Shown here one piece after another: positions 52,868-64,000 of a DNA stretch of 64,000 bases; positions within the stretch are counted from its first letter, which is position 1; each line of letters starts with the position of its first letter. This stretch comes from Flaccisagitta enflata (lineage: Eukaryota; Chaetognatha; Sagittoidea; Aphragmophora): the NCBI GenBank assembly GCA_965153355.1, contig OZ231126.1, positions 99,386,001 to 99,450,000 of the forward strand, in the 5' to 3' direction. The notes beneath the pieces are model-generated. The model had not been told where the DNA came from. It saw only the letters and a program-made list of their open reading frames with translations, and searched no databases. The position numbers were made by a program, and so were the translations under genes.

Positions 52868-52940
52868 AAGTGTATGCACTGTTTCAGTTTTTGGTTCCCA
52901 ATCATTCTAAATCCAATGTCCCTTTTCCTCCCACACACAG

Positions 52941-53172
52941 ACAACAAGAAGTGAGCGAGAGTCTACCTGAAAGACAAGAAATGTTATCGGCGCAAAAACG
53001 GAACCTCGACCAAACTTTGGCCAACAAAATCCAAGCAATTCAAGAAGAAAAGGAATATCAGGCCGCGCTGCAGCGCCAACTGGAGAAACTCGAGAGAAAC
53101 AGAAACAAAAGCGTCGTCATCTGCAAAAAGGCCATCGACGAAAAAGACAGGACGAAACTTCGCCATGACACG
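52941..53172 (+). CDS. coiled-coil protein gene, exon 7
   Basis: Acceptor CCCACACACAG. It encodes QQEVSESLPERQEMLSAQKR, NKIQAIQEEKEYQAALQRQL and KAIDEKDRTKLRHDT (residues 368-445). The donor I infer, GACACG|GTTGGC, is weak but is the one in phase 0 with exon 8, and a MITE starts six bases into the intron. Confidence 0.72.
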
Positions 53173-53177
53173 GTTGG

Positions 53178-53978
53178 CACGCATCCCAGGAACAAACCCT
53201 TGGTGGAAAAAAAGGCCAAGTGTTGTGAACTCCCTGAGCATGTTGTACATTGTATTAGGTACAATTAGAGCCAAAAATTAAAAAAATTGGCTTGGAAATA
53301 AAGCATTTCTAGCTTAATAAAGGCAAAAATAAGCTATTTTGAAGTATTTTTTAAGCTAAGAATTGTAGTCCTTCTTTCTAAAACTTTGAAAAAGTAGTTG
53401 AACAGTGTGGCAATGGCTGCTGTTATGATATTTTTACCCCTTTCAATTGAAGCAAAAAATCTATTAAAAAACAATAAATATGTTTTTTTTCAGTATTTTT
53501 TTGTCATTTTTGAGCTCTGATTTACATTCTTTCTCTTTAATCTAGATGTCAGAGATCCAAACATATGTATTTTTACTGTTATTATACTTTTTCATGTTTT
53601 TTAAAAAATTTTTAGAAATAAAATTAGTAATTTCTTTCTAAAAAAAAACTTTTTATGCAGTTTTTTAACCTTTTTTTGTGCTAATTGGGTTGATATCCCT
53701 CAAAACTAGTCTTAAAGGGTAAAATCACCTATACGGCAATGATAACCATACTACACAGTGGTTTCCTGAAGTTTTTGAAAGTGTAACTACCTTATTTAGC
53801 ATAAAAAATGATTAATATTGCATTATTTTAACTATGATCAAGCTATAAATGCTATATTTCTAAGCGAATATTTTTTATTTTTGGCTTTGATTGTACCTAA
53901 TACATGTAACAATATGCCTGAGGGGTTCACAATACTTGGCCTTTTTTTTTCACCTAGGGTTTGTTCCTGGGATGCGTG
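53178..53978. mobile_element. 801-bp inverted-repeat element at the exon 7 donor
   Basis: The left end CACGCATCCCAGGAACAAAC is matched inverted at 53957-53978. The arms continue through AAGGCCAAGTGTTGTGAAC and TATTAGGTACAAT to about 53290 / 53850. No ORF. Flanks TGACACGGTTG and TGACATGTTG are similar and may be a diverged target duplication. Confidence 0.8.
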
Positions 53979-54006
53979 ACATGTTGATTGCTTTGTCATA
54001 CTAGTT

Positions 54007-55821
54007 GTGACGCTGTAGACCCTGCAGTCCTCTGCGGATGACCGTCAGCGTTGCTTAGACGAGAAAGATGTCGCCTAACCTTTAACAGTCAGTGGACAAA
54101 ACAAAATAGGTAGAGAGCTCACTCTGTTGGCTTTGATCCAACCTACTGTTATTAAACAGCAGGCTGTAAACAACAACTGGTTGTTAAAAATTACAGCCGG
54201 CTGTCATGATACAAAGTCAGAAAAAATCCAACTTTCACCAAATAGGACGAGACCTGCAAATTCATAATCCTGGTGAAATTCTGACAAATTTGATGTGTCA
54301 CAACATATACTTTTATATGAAAATAAAAAAATTTTTATCAATGTTTGATAAAGTTATAATACAATTTTTAAAGTTTATTTTTTACTAAAAGTATTAATTG
54401 TGACATGTCAAACTTCTCAGAATTTCATCAGGATTATGAATATTCTAGTCACATTTTATTCTATTTAGGTTGGATTTTTGCCAAGTTTGGAAGCTGACAT
54501 CCGGCTGTAATTTTCACAACCCGTTGTTGTTTACAGCCTGCTGTTTAATAACAGTAGGTTGGATCAAAGCCAACAGAGTGAGCTCTCTACCTATTTTGTT
54601 TTGTCCACTGACTGTTAAAGTGACCCATTTTCATGATTATCTATTCTTTTATTTATGAATGATGCCATGAACATTATTCCGATTCCAGTTGAAATTAGAA
54701 TGTGACGCTGCCCTGCAGGCTTCTGTGGATGATCGACAGCGATAAGAGAGATGCAGCCAAACACCCAAACCATTGATAATGTTGATATATCATTCCAGTT
54801 GATATTATAGTGTGACGCTGCCCTGCACACTTCCGTGGACGACCAACGCTCCGATAAGAGAGATGCAGTCAAACACCCAAACCATTAATAATGTTGATAT
54901 TTCATTCCAGTTAAAATTAGAGTGTGGCGCTGCCCTGCAGGCTTCTGTAGATGATCGACAGCGACGCTCCGATAAGAGAGATGCAGCCAAATACCCAAAC
55001 CATTGATAATGTTGATATTTCATTCCAGTTAAAATTAGAGTGTGACACTGCCCTGCAAACACGGAAGTGTGCCCGACAGCGACAGCGACGCTCCGATAAG
55101 AGAGATGCAGTCAAACACCCAAACCATTAATAATGTTGATATTTCATTCCAGTTAGAATTAGAGTGTGACGCTGCCCTGCACGCTTCCGTGGACGACCGA
55201 CAGAAGTTGCTTTGATGAGCAAGATGCCGCCAAACTAAGAATGATATTGATTCTTCATAATAGTTGAAACTGGAGTGTGATGCTGCCCTGCACGCTTCTG
55301 TGGACGACCGACAGCATTGCTCCGATGAGAAAGTTGCCGCCAAACTAAGAATGATATTGATTCTTCATAAAAGTTGAAACTGGAGTGTGATGCTGCCCTG
55401 CACGCTTCCGTGGACGACCGACAGCATTGCTCCAATGAGAAAGATGCCGCCAAACTAAGAATGATATTGATTCTTCATAAAAATTGAAACTGGAGTGTGA
55501 TGCTGCCCTGCACGCTTCCGTGGACGACCGACAGCGTTGCTCCGATCAGAAAGATGCCGCCAAACTAAGAATGATATTGATTCTTCATAACAGTTGAAAC
55601 TGGAGTGTGACGCTGCCCTGCACGCTTCCGTGGACGACCGACAGCGACGCTCCGATAAGAGAGATGCAGTCAAACACCCAAACCATCGATAATGTTGATT
55701 TTTCATTCCAGTTTATATCAGAGTGTGACGCTGCCCTGCACGCTTCCGTGGACGACCAACAGCGTTGCTCCGATGAGAAAGATGCCGCCAAACTAAGAAT
55801 GATATTGATTCTTCATAACAG
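54007..55821 (+). repeat. tandem array of partial exon 8 copies with splice acceptors
   Basis: One old copy (54007-54078) and about ten later ones (54688-55821, period ~103-123 bp) repeat the acceptor plus the first ~75 bases of exon 8: GTGTGACGCTGCCCTGCACG then TTCCGTGGACGACCGACAGC. Two linker types alternate, one around ACTAAGAATGATATTGATTC and one around ACCCAAACCATTAATAATG. None has a donor, and reading on hits an in-frame TGA, so they are not usable exons. Confidence 0.88.
54080..54620. mobile_element. 541-bp foldback element with TTAA edges
   Basis: CTTTAACAGTCAGTGGACAA at the left is matched inverted at the right, with arms of about 210 bp (TAGGTAGAGAGCTCACTCTG and others). TTAA at both ends would suit a piggyBac-type target, although that is also explained by the palindrome. 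It interrupts an old copy of exon 8 (54007-54078). Confidence 0.75.
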
Positions 55822-55995
55822 TTGAAACTGGAGTGTGATGCTGCCCTGCACGCTTCTGTGGACGACCGACAACGTCGTTCCAATGAGAAAGATGCTGCCA
55901 AAGCGATGCTGCGTGAAGAAGAGCGCAAAACCATCGAGGAACAATGGAGCGTCGAAGTCAGCAAACAAGATGAACTCGACATGGTCAGAATTCAG
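55822..55995 (+). CDS. coiled-coil protein gene, exon 8
   Basis: Last unit of the array and the only one followed by the complete exon. It encodes LKLECDAALHASVDDRQRRS, NEKDAAKAMLREEERKTIEE and DELDMVRIQ (residues 446-503), phase 0 at both ends. Donor ATTCAG|GTAAAA. Confidence 0.82.
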
Positions 55996-56639
55996 GTAAA
56001 ACGCTGATTATCTCCATGGAAAAACGAGAGCAGGTAGGAACCGTGCGCGTTTAAGGCCACGATGGAGGTCCACTTCTTTTACCCCCCAAAAAAATCAGTG
56101 ATGAGGTGAAGAGTTGCTATGTTCAAAACAGTCTTTGTTTTTCTTGTGAGATGATGGGAAGTTTGTTTAAAAAATCCATCTTTTTTTTGGCCCTCATAGC
56201 TTTTGAATAAAATTTTTTAAATGACGCAAAATTATTTGAAATGATGATTTTTGTGAATCTTAATACTTACCCAACTGCATAAGTGTCTGCTTATAACTGT
56301 TTTGTAGCCTTTGTCTTATCAAATTATTGCCACTCATATCCTTCATACAGCTCTTGACTTTCGCTTCGTCATTTGATCAACTTTGCTCATCTTTTTAGCT
56401 TTTAGAGGGTTTTTTCTCTCTTTTTGTCTATCTGTTTCTTTTTCTTTGTCTCTTGCTCTTTCTTTCTGTTTTTCTGTCTCTAATTATTCTCTAATTATTC
56501 TTCTCATAAGCTCCTGTTGACTCTTGTCTCTCCTGCTTCATCCCTGGCTGACTTAGTCTCTTTAGCTAGCTATTTCAGTCACTTTTCTATAAAAACCACT
56601 TAATTACAAGAGAATATCAACATGAGATTCAGATAAACG

Positions 56640-56762
56640 TAATAACTCAAGTCGCAAGCGGCTGGGCATGGGCAGTGATAGTAAAGACTAACCAAGCAAA
56701 ATATCAGACTATCTATTAATCTTATATAGCGAGTTATAGAGTTGCATATATGAAACTTAAAA
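56640..56762 (+). mobile_element. H1 element, degenerate
   Basis: CAAGTCGCAAGCGGCTGGGC, ATGGGCAGTGATAGTAAAGA and TTATAGAGTTGCATATATGA. The array is almost lost. Confidence 0.5.
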
Positions 56763-57242
56763 GGTTGTAGCAATAAAAATGCAATACAATGAACAAGTTT
56801 TTTTTTAAACCTTTATCATCAATCAAATCAACAAGATATCAATGATTTCATATTTTCAAAGTTGGACATATTTATGTAATAGAATCTTAATTCTTATTAT
56901 CATCATTTAATCATAAGCATAAACAGCAGGTATCCCTTGTGGCCTTAAACTTTTAGCTTGGACATTCTATGGCAGATGCTCCATGGTTATATATCCACTG
57001 ACTTTCGTGGACCCTCTGGCTACACGTAACACGTGGCCTACAATCCTTATGATTCATAGTGATTGAACGGGTTTTGATAATAGTTTCAGTCAGTTATGAA
57101 CTGTTGATCAGTAATTTAAAACTAAAAGATTTCAATGCTTATCACAGCAACATTCATTGTATTATTTCTTTGTGCGTGGATAACAAAGCAGACGCTATGA
57201 AGCCAAATCCAAATCTGAGAAAGAAAGAACGCAGAGTTACGA

Positions 57243-57345
57243 ATTACAATATCATCGTAGACAGATGGGCAGGGGCGAACAACCCCCTCGCACATACATA
57301 CGCACGCACATGCACGCGCACACACATGCACATGCACGCACAAAT

Positions 57346-57429
<84 letters not shown>

Positions 57430-57643
57430 CCACACGCACAACCACACGCACAACCACACGCACACACACATGCACACAAACAAACACACACACACGCACG
57501 GACTTAAGAAAGAAAAAACAAGAAGGATGGGGTGAGCAGGGACGTCCAAACCCCCTCCGCAACCCCCCCCCCACCAGTAACCGATGGATGGACAGACAGA
57601 TGGGCCGATAGACAATGACTCATTGCGTGTCTGCAACTAATAA
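57243..57643 (+). mobile_element. H1-like element carrying a (CA)n array
   Basis: ACAGATGGGCAGGGGCGAAC core, then CA-rich DNA with a pure CA array (57347-57428), a second GAGCAGGGACGTCC block, a GATGGACAGACAGATGGG array and a GCGTGTCTGCAACTAATAA end. The CA repeat takes the place usually held by GGAC units. Confidence 0.65.
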
Positions 57644-57863
57644 CGAACTAAAATCACATCATCAGCCAGTTTCGCCGAGAAATGTATTGACCTGATAAAT
57701 TCAATGAGACACAGATATCTCCTGTTACACTATTTCATCCAACGGGTCCTCGGGTCCATGATCATGAAGCGACCTGTAAAATGAGGAGGAAACTCAACCA
57801 CTGTAGTCTATGATGAGTATTTGTGCGTGTCTTTTTGCTTGTTTATTTGCGTGGAATTCTGTG

Positions 57864-58935
<1,072 letters not shown>

Positions 58936-59382
58936 CTGAATGACCTGAACGACAACAACAACACCTGTAGGCGGCAGCGGAGGCCAAGTCTCGTCGATGT
59001 GAATGCAACAATATTTCATATTTGTTTGATGCCAGTGAAGAGGAAAATCAACCTTCATAATCTTTGATTGTGCGAGCGTGTCTGTTTGTGAAGTGTAGAA
59101 TGTAAAAGACTTTTTCTCTTTTTCACATTTGTCGGCCCTATTGCCTCAAGGTTTTGATGCACACATAGTTCTCATTAATTTGTTTGGATACGGAATACGC
59201 AAATCGCGCGAATCTATAAGTTACTTTGTATGTTGGTTGGTCCGTCCCTTTGACAAGGTGCAAGTTGCTTTTTTACGTTCTTGTTTATGTGTAAGTGTGT
59301 ATTGCTACATTTCAGTTAGACACAGACATACACATTATGGAGGAGCGAGGAGCGCCGCTCCTCGGAAGGGATGGAAGCCTGT

Positions 59383-59552
59383 CGGAAGGGAAGGGAAAGG
59401 AAGGAAGGAAGGAAGGAAGGAAGGAAGGAAGGAAGGAAGGAAGGAAGGAAGGAAGGAAGGAAGGAAGAGAGAGAAAGAGAAAGAAAGAAAGAAAGGAAGA
59501 AAGAAAGAAAGAGAAAAGAAAGGGAGGAAGAAAGAAACAGAGAGAGGAAAGA
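59383..59552. repeat. (GGAA)n then GAAA-rich tract
   Basis: A pure GGAA array (59395-59468) followed by degenerate GAAA DNA. Confidence 0.93.
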
Positions 59553-60014
59553 AAAAAAGAAGGAAAGAAAGAAACAATGAAGAAAAAAAAAAAGAAGGAA
59601 TGAAAAAAAAAGAAGGAGAGAAAAAAAAAGGAAAGAAAAAAAAATGGCAAAGAAGTCTTCATAGCTTGGAACAGCCCAAAAATTCAACATGCTGATGGGT
59701 CAATTAAAGACACGATTGACATGATGCATAGTGCAAGAAAATGGCACTGTGCATAGCTTTGCAGCTTTAAAACTCAAATTCTACCACATCTCAGAGGCTG
59801 TTGATTCACTTCAAAATTTCAAATCCATTTTTTTCCTTGATTAGGTGAAGAACTGTTTTATTGTATGTCTTAGAAAAAAAGAAAAAAGTATTTATGCATA
59901 TTTTTTTTTCTATATTTTGATTGCTATAAGAAAGGATATAGCTAGAAAATCATGTCGGAAACTTTGAGGTTGAAATCCATGCCCCTCGGAAGGTTTGAAA
60001 GATGTGTATGTCTG
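59553..60014. repeat. ~465-bp direct repeat, left copy
   Basis: From AAAGAAGGAAAGAAAGAAAC through AAGTCTTCATAGCTTGGAAC to GATGTGTATGTCTG, repeated nearly exactly at 61017-61484. Confidence 0.88.
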
Positions 60015-60460
60015 ATCAGAACACTCGTTGCTCAGGTTTAGCTTGTATTGTCTTAGTCTTAGCAAGATTAAATTTTTAAGTCAAAATTACTTTTTTCAGA
60101 TTGGGAACTAAAAAAATCTGTCACGCCTCAGGCTGAAAAGAGAAAAAAAAATCTACTGGAATTCTCATTGGGTAACTCATTCAGACGAGTATTTTGATCA
60201 GCTAAAGCCGGGACCAAGATTAAATAAAGGTAAACAAAAAAAATTGAAGAGCAACCCATTGCATACCGACTCCTGTAGTAACGCGATATGCGGTATTCAC
60301 CATGGCAACGTAACGCCATTTTAGCGTCTAGGTGGCGTTATTTGGGAAGTTATTAATTGTTGTTGCTGTTGTTTTTTTTTCATTAAAGATTTTTTATGAT
60401 CATTTGAAAAAAAACAAAACACTAAAGATAAAGAGAGTTACAACTAGTTATGATTTTTTT

Positions 60461-60712
60461 TTCACTTTTTACTTTTCATTTTATATTTTTCATTTTATAT
60501 TTTTCTTTTTTCATATTTCATATTTCATTTTTCATTTTTCATTTTTCATTTTTCATTTTTCATTTTTCATTTTTCATTTTACATTTTACATTTTTCATTT
60601 TTCATTTTTCATTTTCCATTTTTCACTTTTCACTTTTCACTTTTCACTTTTTACTTTATACTTTAGTTTTCATTTATTCACTTTTCACTTTTCACTTTTC
60701 ATCTTCTATTTT
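60461..60712. repeat. (TTTTCA)n array
   Basis: TTTTCATTTTTCATTT-type hexanucleotide repeat within the 1-kb segment that separates the two direct repeats; degenerate ATAGCTTT repeats follow to 60890. Confidence 0.88.
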
Positions 60713-61016
60713 TTTTTTAACAAACAAGACTTGTTTATTACTATCTTTCAATAGCTTTGAATGGTTTTTAATAGCTTTTAATAGTTTTGAATAGCTTTAC
60801 TTAGTTTTAAATAGCTTCATGTAGCTTAATACAGTTTTACATAAATTTGTATAGCTTTTTTTGGCTTTATATAGCTTTAAATATCTTTTAAAAAAACGTA
60901 ACGACCAGAAACGAAGTCGTTATATGCAAAAATCGTAACTACAGTGTCTTTGATGCTATTTGGGAGTAACGAAACCTGAGAAAAAACGGGTTTTCAAATT
61001 TCCTACGCAATCCGTT

Positions 61017-61484
61017 GAAAAAAAGAAGGAAAGAAAGAAACAATGAAGAAAAAAAAAAAGAAGGAATGATAAAAAAAAAAAAAAGAAGGAGAGAAAAAAA
61101 AAGGAAAGAAAAAAAAATGGCAAAGAAGTCTTCATAGCTTGGAACAGCCCAAAAATTCAACATGCTGATGGGTCAATTGAAGACACGATTGACATGATGC
61201 ATAGTGCAAGAAAATGGCACTGTGCATAGCTTTGCAGCTTTAAAACTCAAATTCTACCACATCTCAGAGGCTGTTGATTCACTTCAAAATTTCAAATCCA
61301 TTTTTTTCCTTGATTAGGTGAAGAACTGTTTTATTGTATGTCTTAGAAAAAAAGAAAAAAGTATTTATGCATATTTTTTTTTCTATATTTTGATTGCTAT
61401 AAGAAAGGATATAGCTAGAAAATCATGTCGGAAACTTTGAGGTTGAAATCCATGCCCCTCGGAAGGTTTGAAAGATGTGTATGT
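61017..61484. repeat. ~465-bp direct repeat, right copy
   Basis: Near-identical to 59553-60014; differences are limited to A-run lengths and single bases (TCAATTAAAG versus TCAATTGAAG). Confidence 0.88.
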
Positions 61485-61779
61485 CTGGTTAGACAAAATG
61501 ACAGTATTTAGTCCTTACTTGTCTCCCAATGGTATTTTGTTTTCTACTTCTGCATGTAGAACGAAGCTTCCACTTCACCCACTTTACATGGTGGAAATGT
61601 GAGCGGGTCCGGTATACCTAAATAAGAACATATGGCCCATATCTTTAATATGTAAGCAAAACGATTGATGCTATTTTCAATGCTGTCCGTCCATCCAACC
61701 ATCTACTTGTCTATCAGTCTATCAGTCTGCCTCTGTGTCATAGGTTTATGTGTGTCTATCTGACAGCCTGTGTCTGTCT

Positions 61780-62140
61780 AATGCTCTCGGTCTCGCTCTC
61801 GGTCTGGCTCTCGGTCTCTTGATCTCGGTCTCTCGCTCTCGGTCTCTCGCTCTCGGTCTCTCGGTCTCTCGCTCTCGGTCTCTCGCTCTCGGTCTCTCGC
61901 TCTTGGTCTCTCGCTCTCGGTCTCTCGCTCTCGGTATCTTGCTCCCGGTCTCTCGCTCTCGGTCTCTCGCTCTCGGGCTCTCGGGCTCTCGCTCTCGGGC
62001 TCTCGCTCTCGCTCTCGGGCTCTCGCTCTCAGGCTCTCAGTCTCGCTCTCGGTCTCGCTCTCGGTCTTGGTCTGGCTCTCGCTCTTGCTCTAGGTCTTGG
62101 TCTCAGTCTTGCTCTCGGTCTCGCTCTCGCTCTCTGTCAT
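61780..62140. repeat. (CTCGGT/CTCGCT)n array
   Basis: About 360 bp of CTCGCTCTCGGTCTCT-type hexanucleotide repeat. The SRSRSLALGLS ORF is a repeat translation. Confidence 0.93.
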
Positions 62141-62935
62141 CATGTCATGATCTTACTGTGTGGCTTTCTGGTGCGGAATACGTTTCTGCTACGAACGACC
62201 TCCTCTTGACAAAGCGAACACAATGTAAGAACAGAAAAATCAGAAGAAAAAAAAACGCAAAAAAAAAAGACAAAAAACGCCGATTGAAAAAGTTTTCAAC
62301 GTGAGGAAACAGACTCAAGTACGAAGGTGATTTTCATACCGTCTGCATATTCTAGGTTGAGAAATGTTAGTGGATATGACCGATCAGGCGCAGATTCACA
62401 GTTGCAGCTGTAGACAGGTTACACTTGTGTTCTTATTAAACCATGAAAAATGAAAACCGTCTTAATGAGCGTTTTGGATGAAGAGGATTAAAAGTCAAAT
62501 TTACTAAAAAAATTGTACAGGGCAAGGTTGATTAAATATTTTTACCTTAATTGTATGTCTGAGGGTGTTGTAAATCAAGAGCTATCTGGCCCTTGCCCGG
62601 GGCAGAAGTCTATGATCGAATTATTAACTAAGCTTTCCTCAAAGAGCAGAAACGAGCGGATTTGACCATGGATTTCACTATGTCTGGGTAGGGCCAGGGC
62701 AGGGTCATCACTCAGACGTTTTCAGTGGCCTTAATGATACACAAATGAATGTAAATATGAAATACATGATTGAATAGCCAATAGAGTGTCGTACAATTCT
62801 TCAACATTGGATGATTACCAATATGTGTTCGTTATGGGAAATGCAGCAAATAACAGATCATATCGCATATTGCATATGGCACATCGCACATTGCATGTCC
62901 ATTAGCTGCAATTTCAAACATTTTTTTTATTTCAG

Positions 62936-63076
62936 GAAATGTTTCGTTTTGAGGCTGTTGAGTTGTCCCGACATGCGGCAATTCTAGCTGAAGAACGAGA
63001 CGAGAAGTCCAGATGCGTAGTCAAAACACAAGATGACCTCAAAAGGGCAAAAGAAATAGTCAAAATCAAAACTCAA
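62936..63076 (+). CDS. coiled-coil protein gene, exon 9
   Basis: Acceptor TTTTTTATTTCAG. It encodes EMFRFEAVELSRHAAILAEE, RDEKSRCVVKTQDDLKRAKE and IVKIKTQ (residues 504-550), phase 0 on both sides. Donor ACTCAA|GTTAGT. Confidence 0.8.
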
Positions 63077-63168
63077 GTTAGTATAAAACTTTCCATTGAG
63101 AAATCATGGTCGCACTCACTGATGACACTCCTGTTTCAAAACAAAACAAATAGAATATTCGAACGAAA

Positions 63169-63412
63169 TAAGGCCGCATAGACGGCCGATAAGCAGTCGC
63201 TGGCGGGTGGGCAGGGGCAGTACACTGAGGGGCAGGGGCAGTTAATCAGTTGGCAGGGGCTGTATTTAGGGTGGGCAGGGGCTCTTATGCTCAGAAATCA
63301 CAAATACGGTCAATTTCGCGGCATCCGAAAATTCGCGTGACGGACAGACATTCAGACAGACATTCAGACCAAGGGACACACCCTCTTATAGAGTCGCTTA
63401 GCCAGCGACTAG
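63169..63412 (+). mobile_element. H1 element with repeated core
   Basis: AAGGCCGCATAGACGGCCG start, four GGGGCAG-type core repeats (63205-63282), almost no tetranucleotide array, CCTCTTATAGAGTCGCTTAG and CCAGCGACTAGAAA end. Confidence 0.75.
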
Positions 63413-63571
63413 AAATATAGCACGAAACAAAACAAATAAGCATATGGACAAGCCTTTTGAACGACTATACAAGCAAATGAATAGAATGGAAACAAACTAT
63501 ATCGGGAAAAGAAGACTAGATAATGTTTACCACAATTCGCTCACAGAAGTTAATCTTAACCAATCTGATAG

Positions 63572-63688
63572 AGTGTGAGCGATCATGAAAAGAAATACGC
63601 GGCGTTGCAAACCAAGTCGGAGAAATTTGCACCCATTTACGAGCAAGAAAAGACGCTCAGGAATGAAACAGCCAATAGAATTCAAGAG
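63572..63688 (+). CDS. coiled-coil protein gene, exon 10 (gene continues)
   Basis: Acceptor AATCTGATAG, chosen to keep phase 0. It encodes SVSDHEKKYAALQTKSEKFA and PIYEQEKTLRNETANRIQE (residues 551-589). Donor AAGAG|GTAACT. No terminal exon is seen before the window ends. Confidence 0.75.
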
Positions 63689-64000
63689 GTAACTTTTGAA
63701 AGCACAGATACTTGTAATCTCACATGGTTGTCAATGTGGTCGTAGTTGTTGTTGGTTATACAGTAGATTCCGTCTAGACTTGGGACAACGGGGGCAAGCA
63801 TTGTGGGAGAACAAATAAAGCTAGGGGAGTGATATTTGGAATATAAACTAATAAAAGGATGTTTTATTCTCTATGATAGCTGGTTGCCATAGAAACACAT
63901 TTCCATGTATTCTCGCAAAATCATCAACACTTTGAGAAATTTCTTCAGGGAACATTGCATAAAATCAAATTTGCAACATCTTTCCCACAGTATGTTCTGT

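Noticed and set aside
52139-52879. 246-codon RSVGRSVG ORF
   Set aside because: Translation of the CCGA array of an H1 element.

Overview
This is repeat-choked nuclear DNA from a metazoan, most likely a marine-type invertebrate; the species cannot be told from the sequence. The evidence is spliced exons with GT-AG introns, a Penelope-like retroelement, an R2/NeSL-type non-LTR retrotransposon, several families of DNA transposon derivatives, and an extreme load of microsatellites. There are no bacterial operons, no rRNA genes, no tRNA genes I could recognise, and no CRISPR array.

Layout. 1-21.5 kb is intergenic or intronic DNA with no convincing gene. It holds microsatellites, TA-flanked foldback elements, and two families of short interspersed elements that carry their own tandem arrays. 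I call these H1 (hairpin end plus a GGAC/GACC tetranucleotide array) and M (inverted GGGCAGCGGCCCC ends plus a ~21-bp minisatellite). 21.5-27.5 kb (minus strand) is a decayed R2/NeSL-type retrotransposon whose reverse transcriptase is split by a 1784-bp transposon with terminal inverted repeats and an 8-bp target duplication, typical of hAT. 27.5-29 kb is a compound AAAG/ACAG array.

30.6-63.7 kb (plus strand) is one long host gene. I could chain ten exons whose splice phases all agree; they give 589 codons of an acidic N-terminus followed by coiled coil, and the gene continues past the window. Its introns are landing sites. Intron 3 holds a 2.8-kb Tc1/mariner-like element with a 1.5-kb foldback inside it, and a second TA-flanked element next to it. 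Intron 5 holds a near-pristine Penelope-like element with two ORFs and a hammerhead ribozyme in each terminal repeat. Intron 6 holds kilobases of ATTC and CCGA repeats. Intron 7 holds two foldbacks and a tandem array built from partial copies of exon 8. Intron 8 holds CA, CAA, GGAA and CTCGGT arrays and a duplicated block.

The most interesting items are (1) the Penelope-like element, with dimer-type hammerhead motifs 4175 nt apart, an ORF1/ORF2 overlap that lies on a CAA tract open in all three forward frames, and ~519-bp direct copies of flanking DNA on both sides; (2) the hAT-like insertion whose removal with one 8-bp duplicate restores the retrotransposon frame; (3) the exon-8-derived array; and (4) the H1/M element families that move or shelter micro- and minisatellites. 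All coordinates were read by eye, so repeat boundaries can be off by a few bases.
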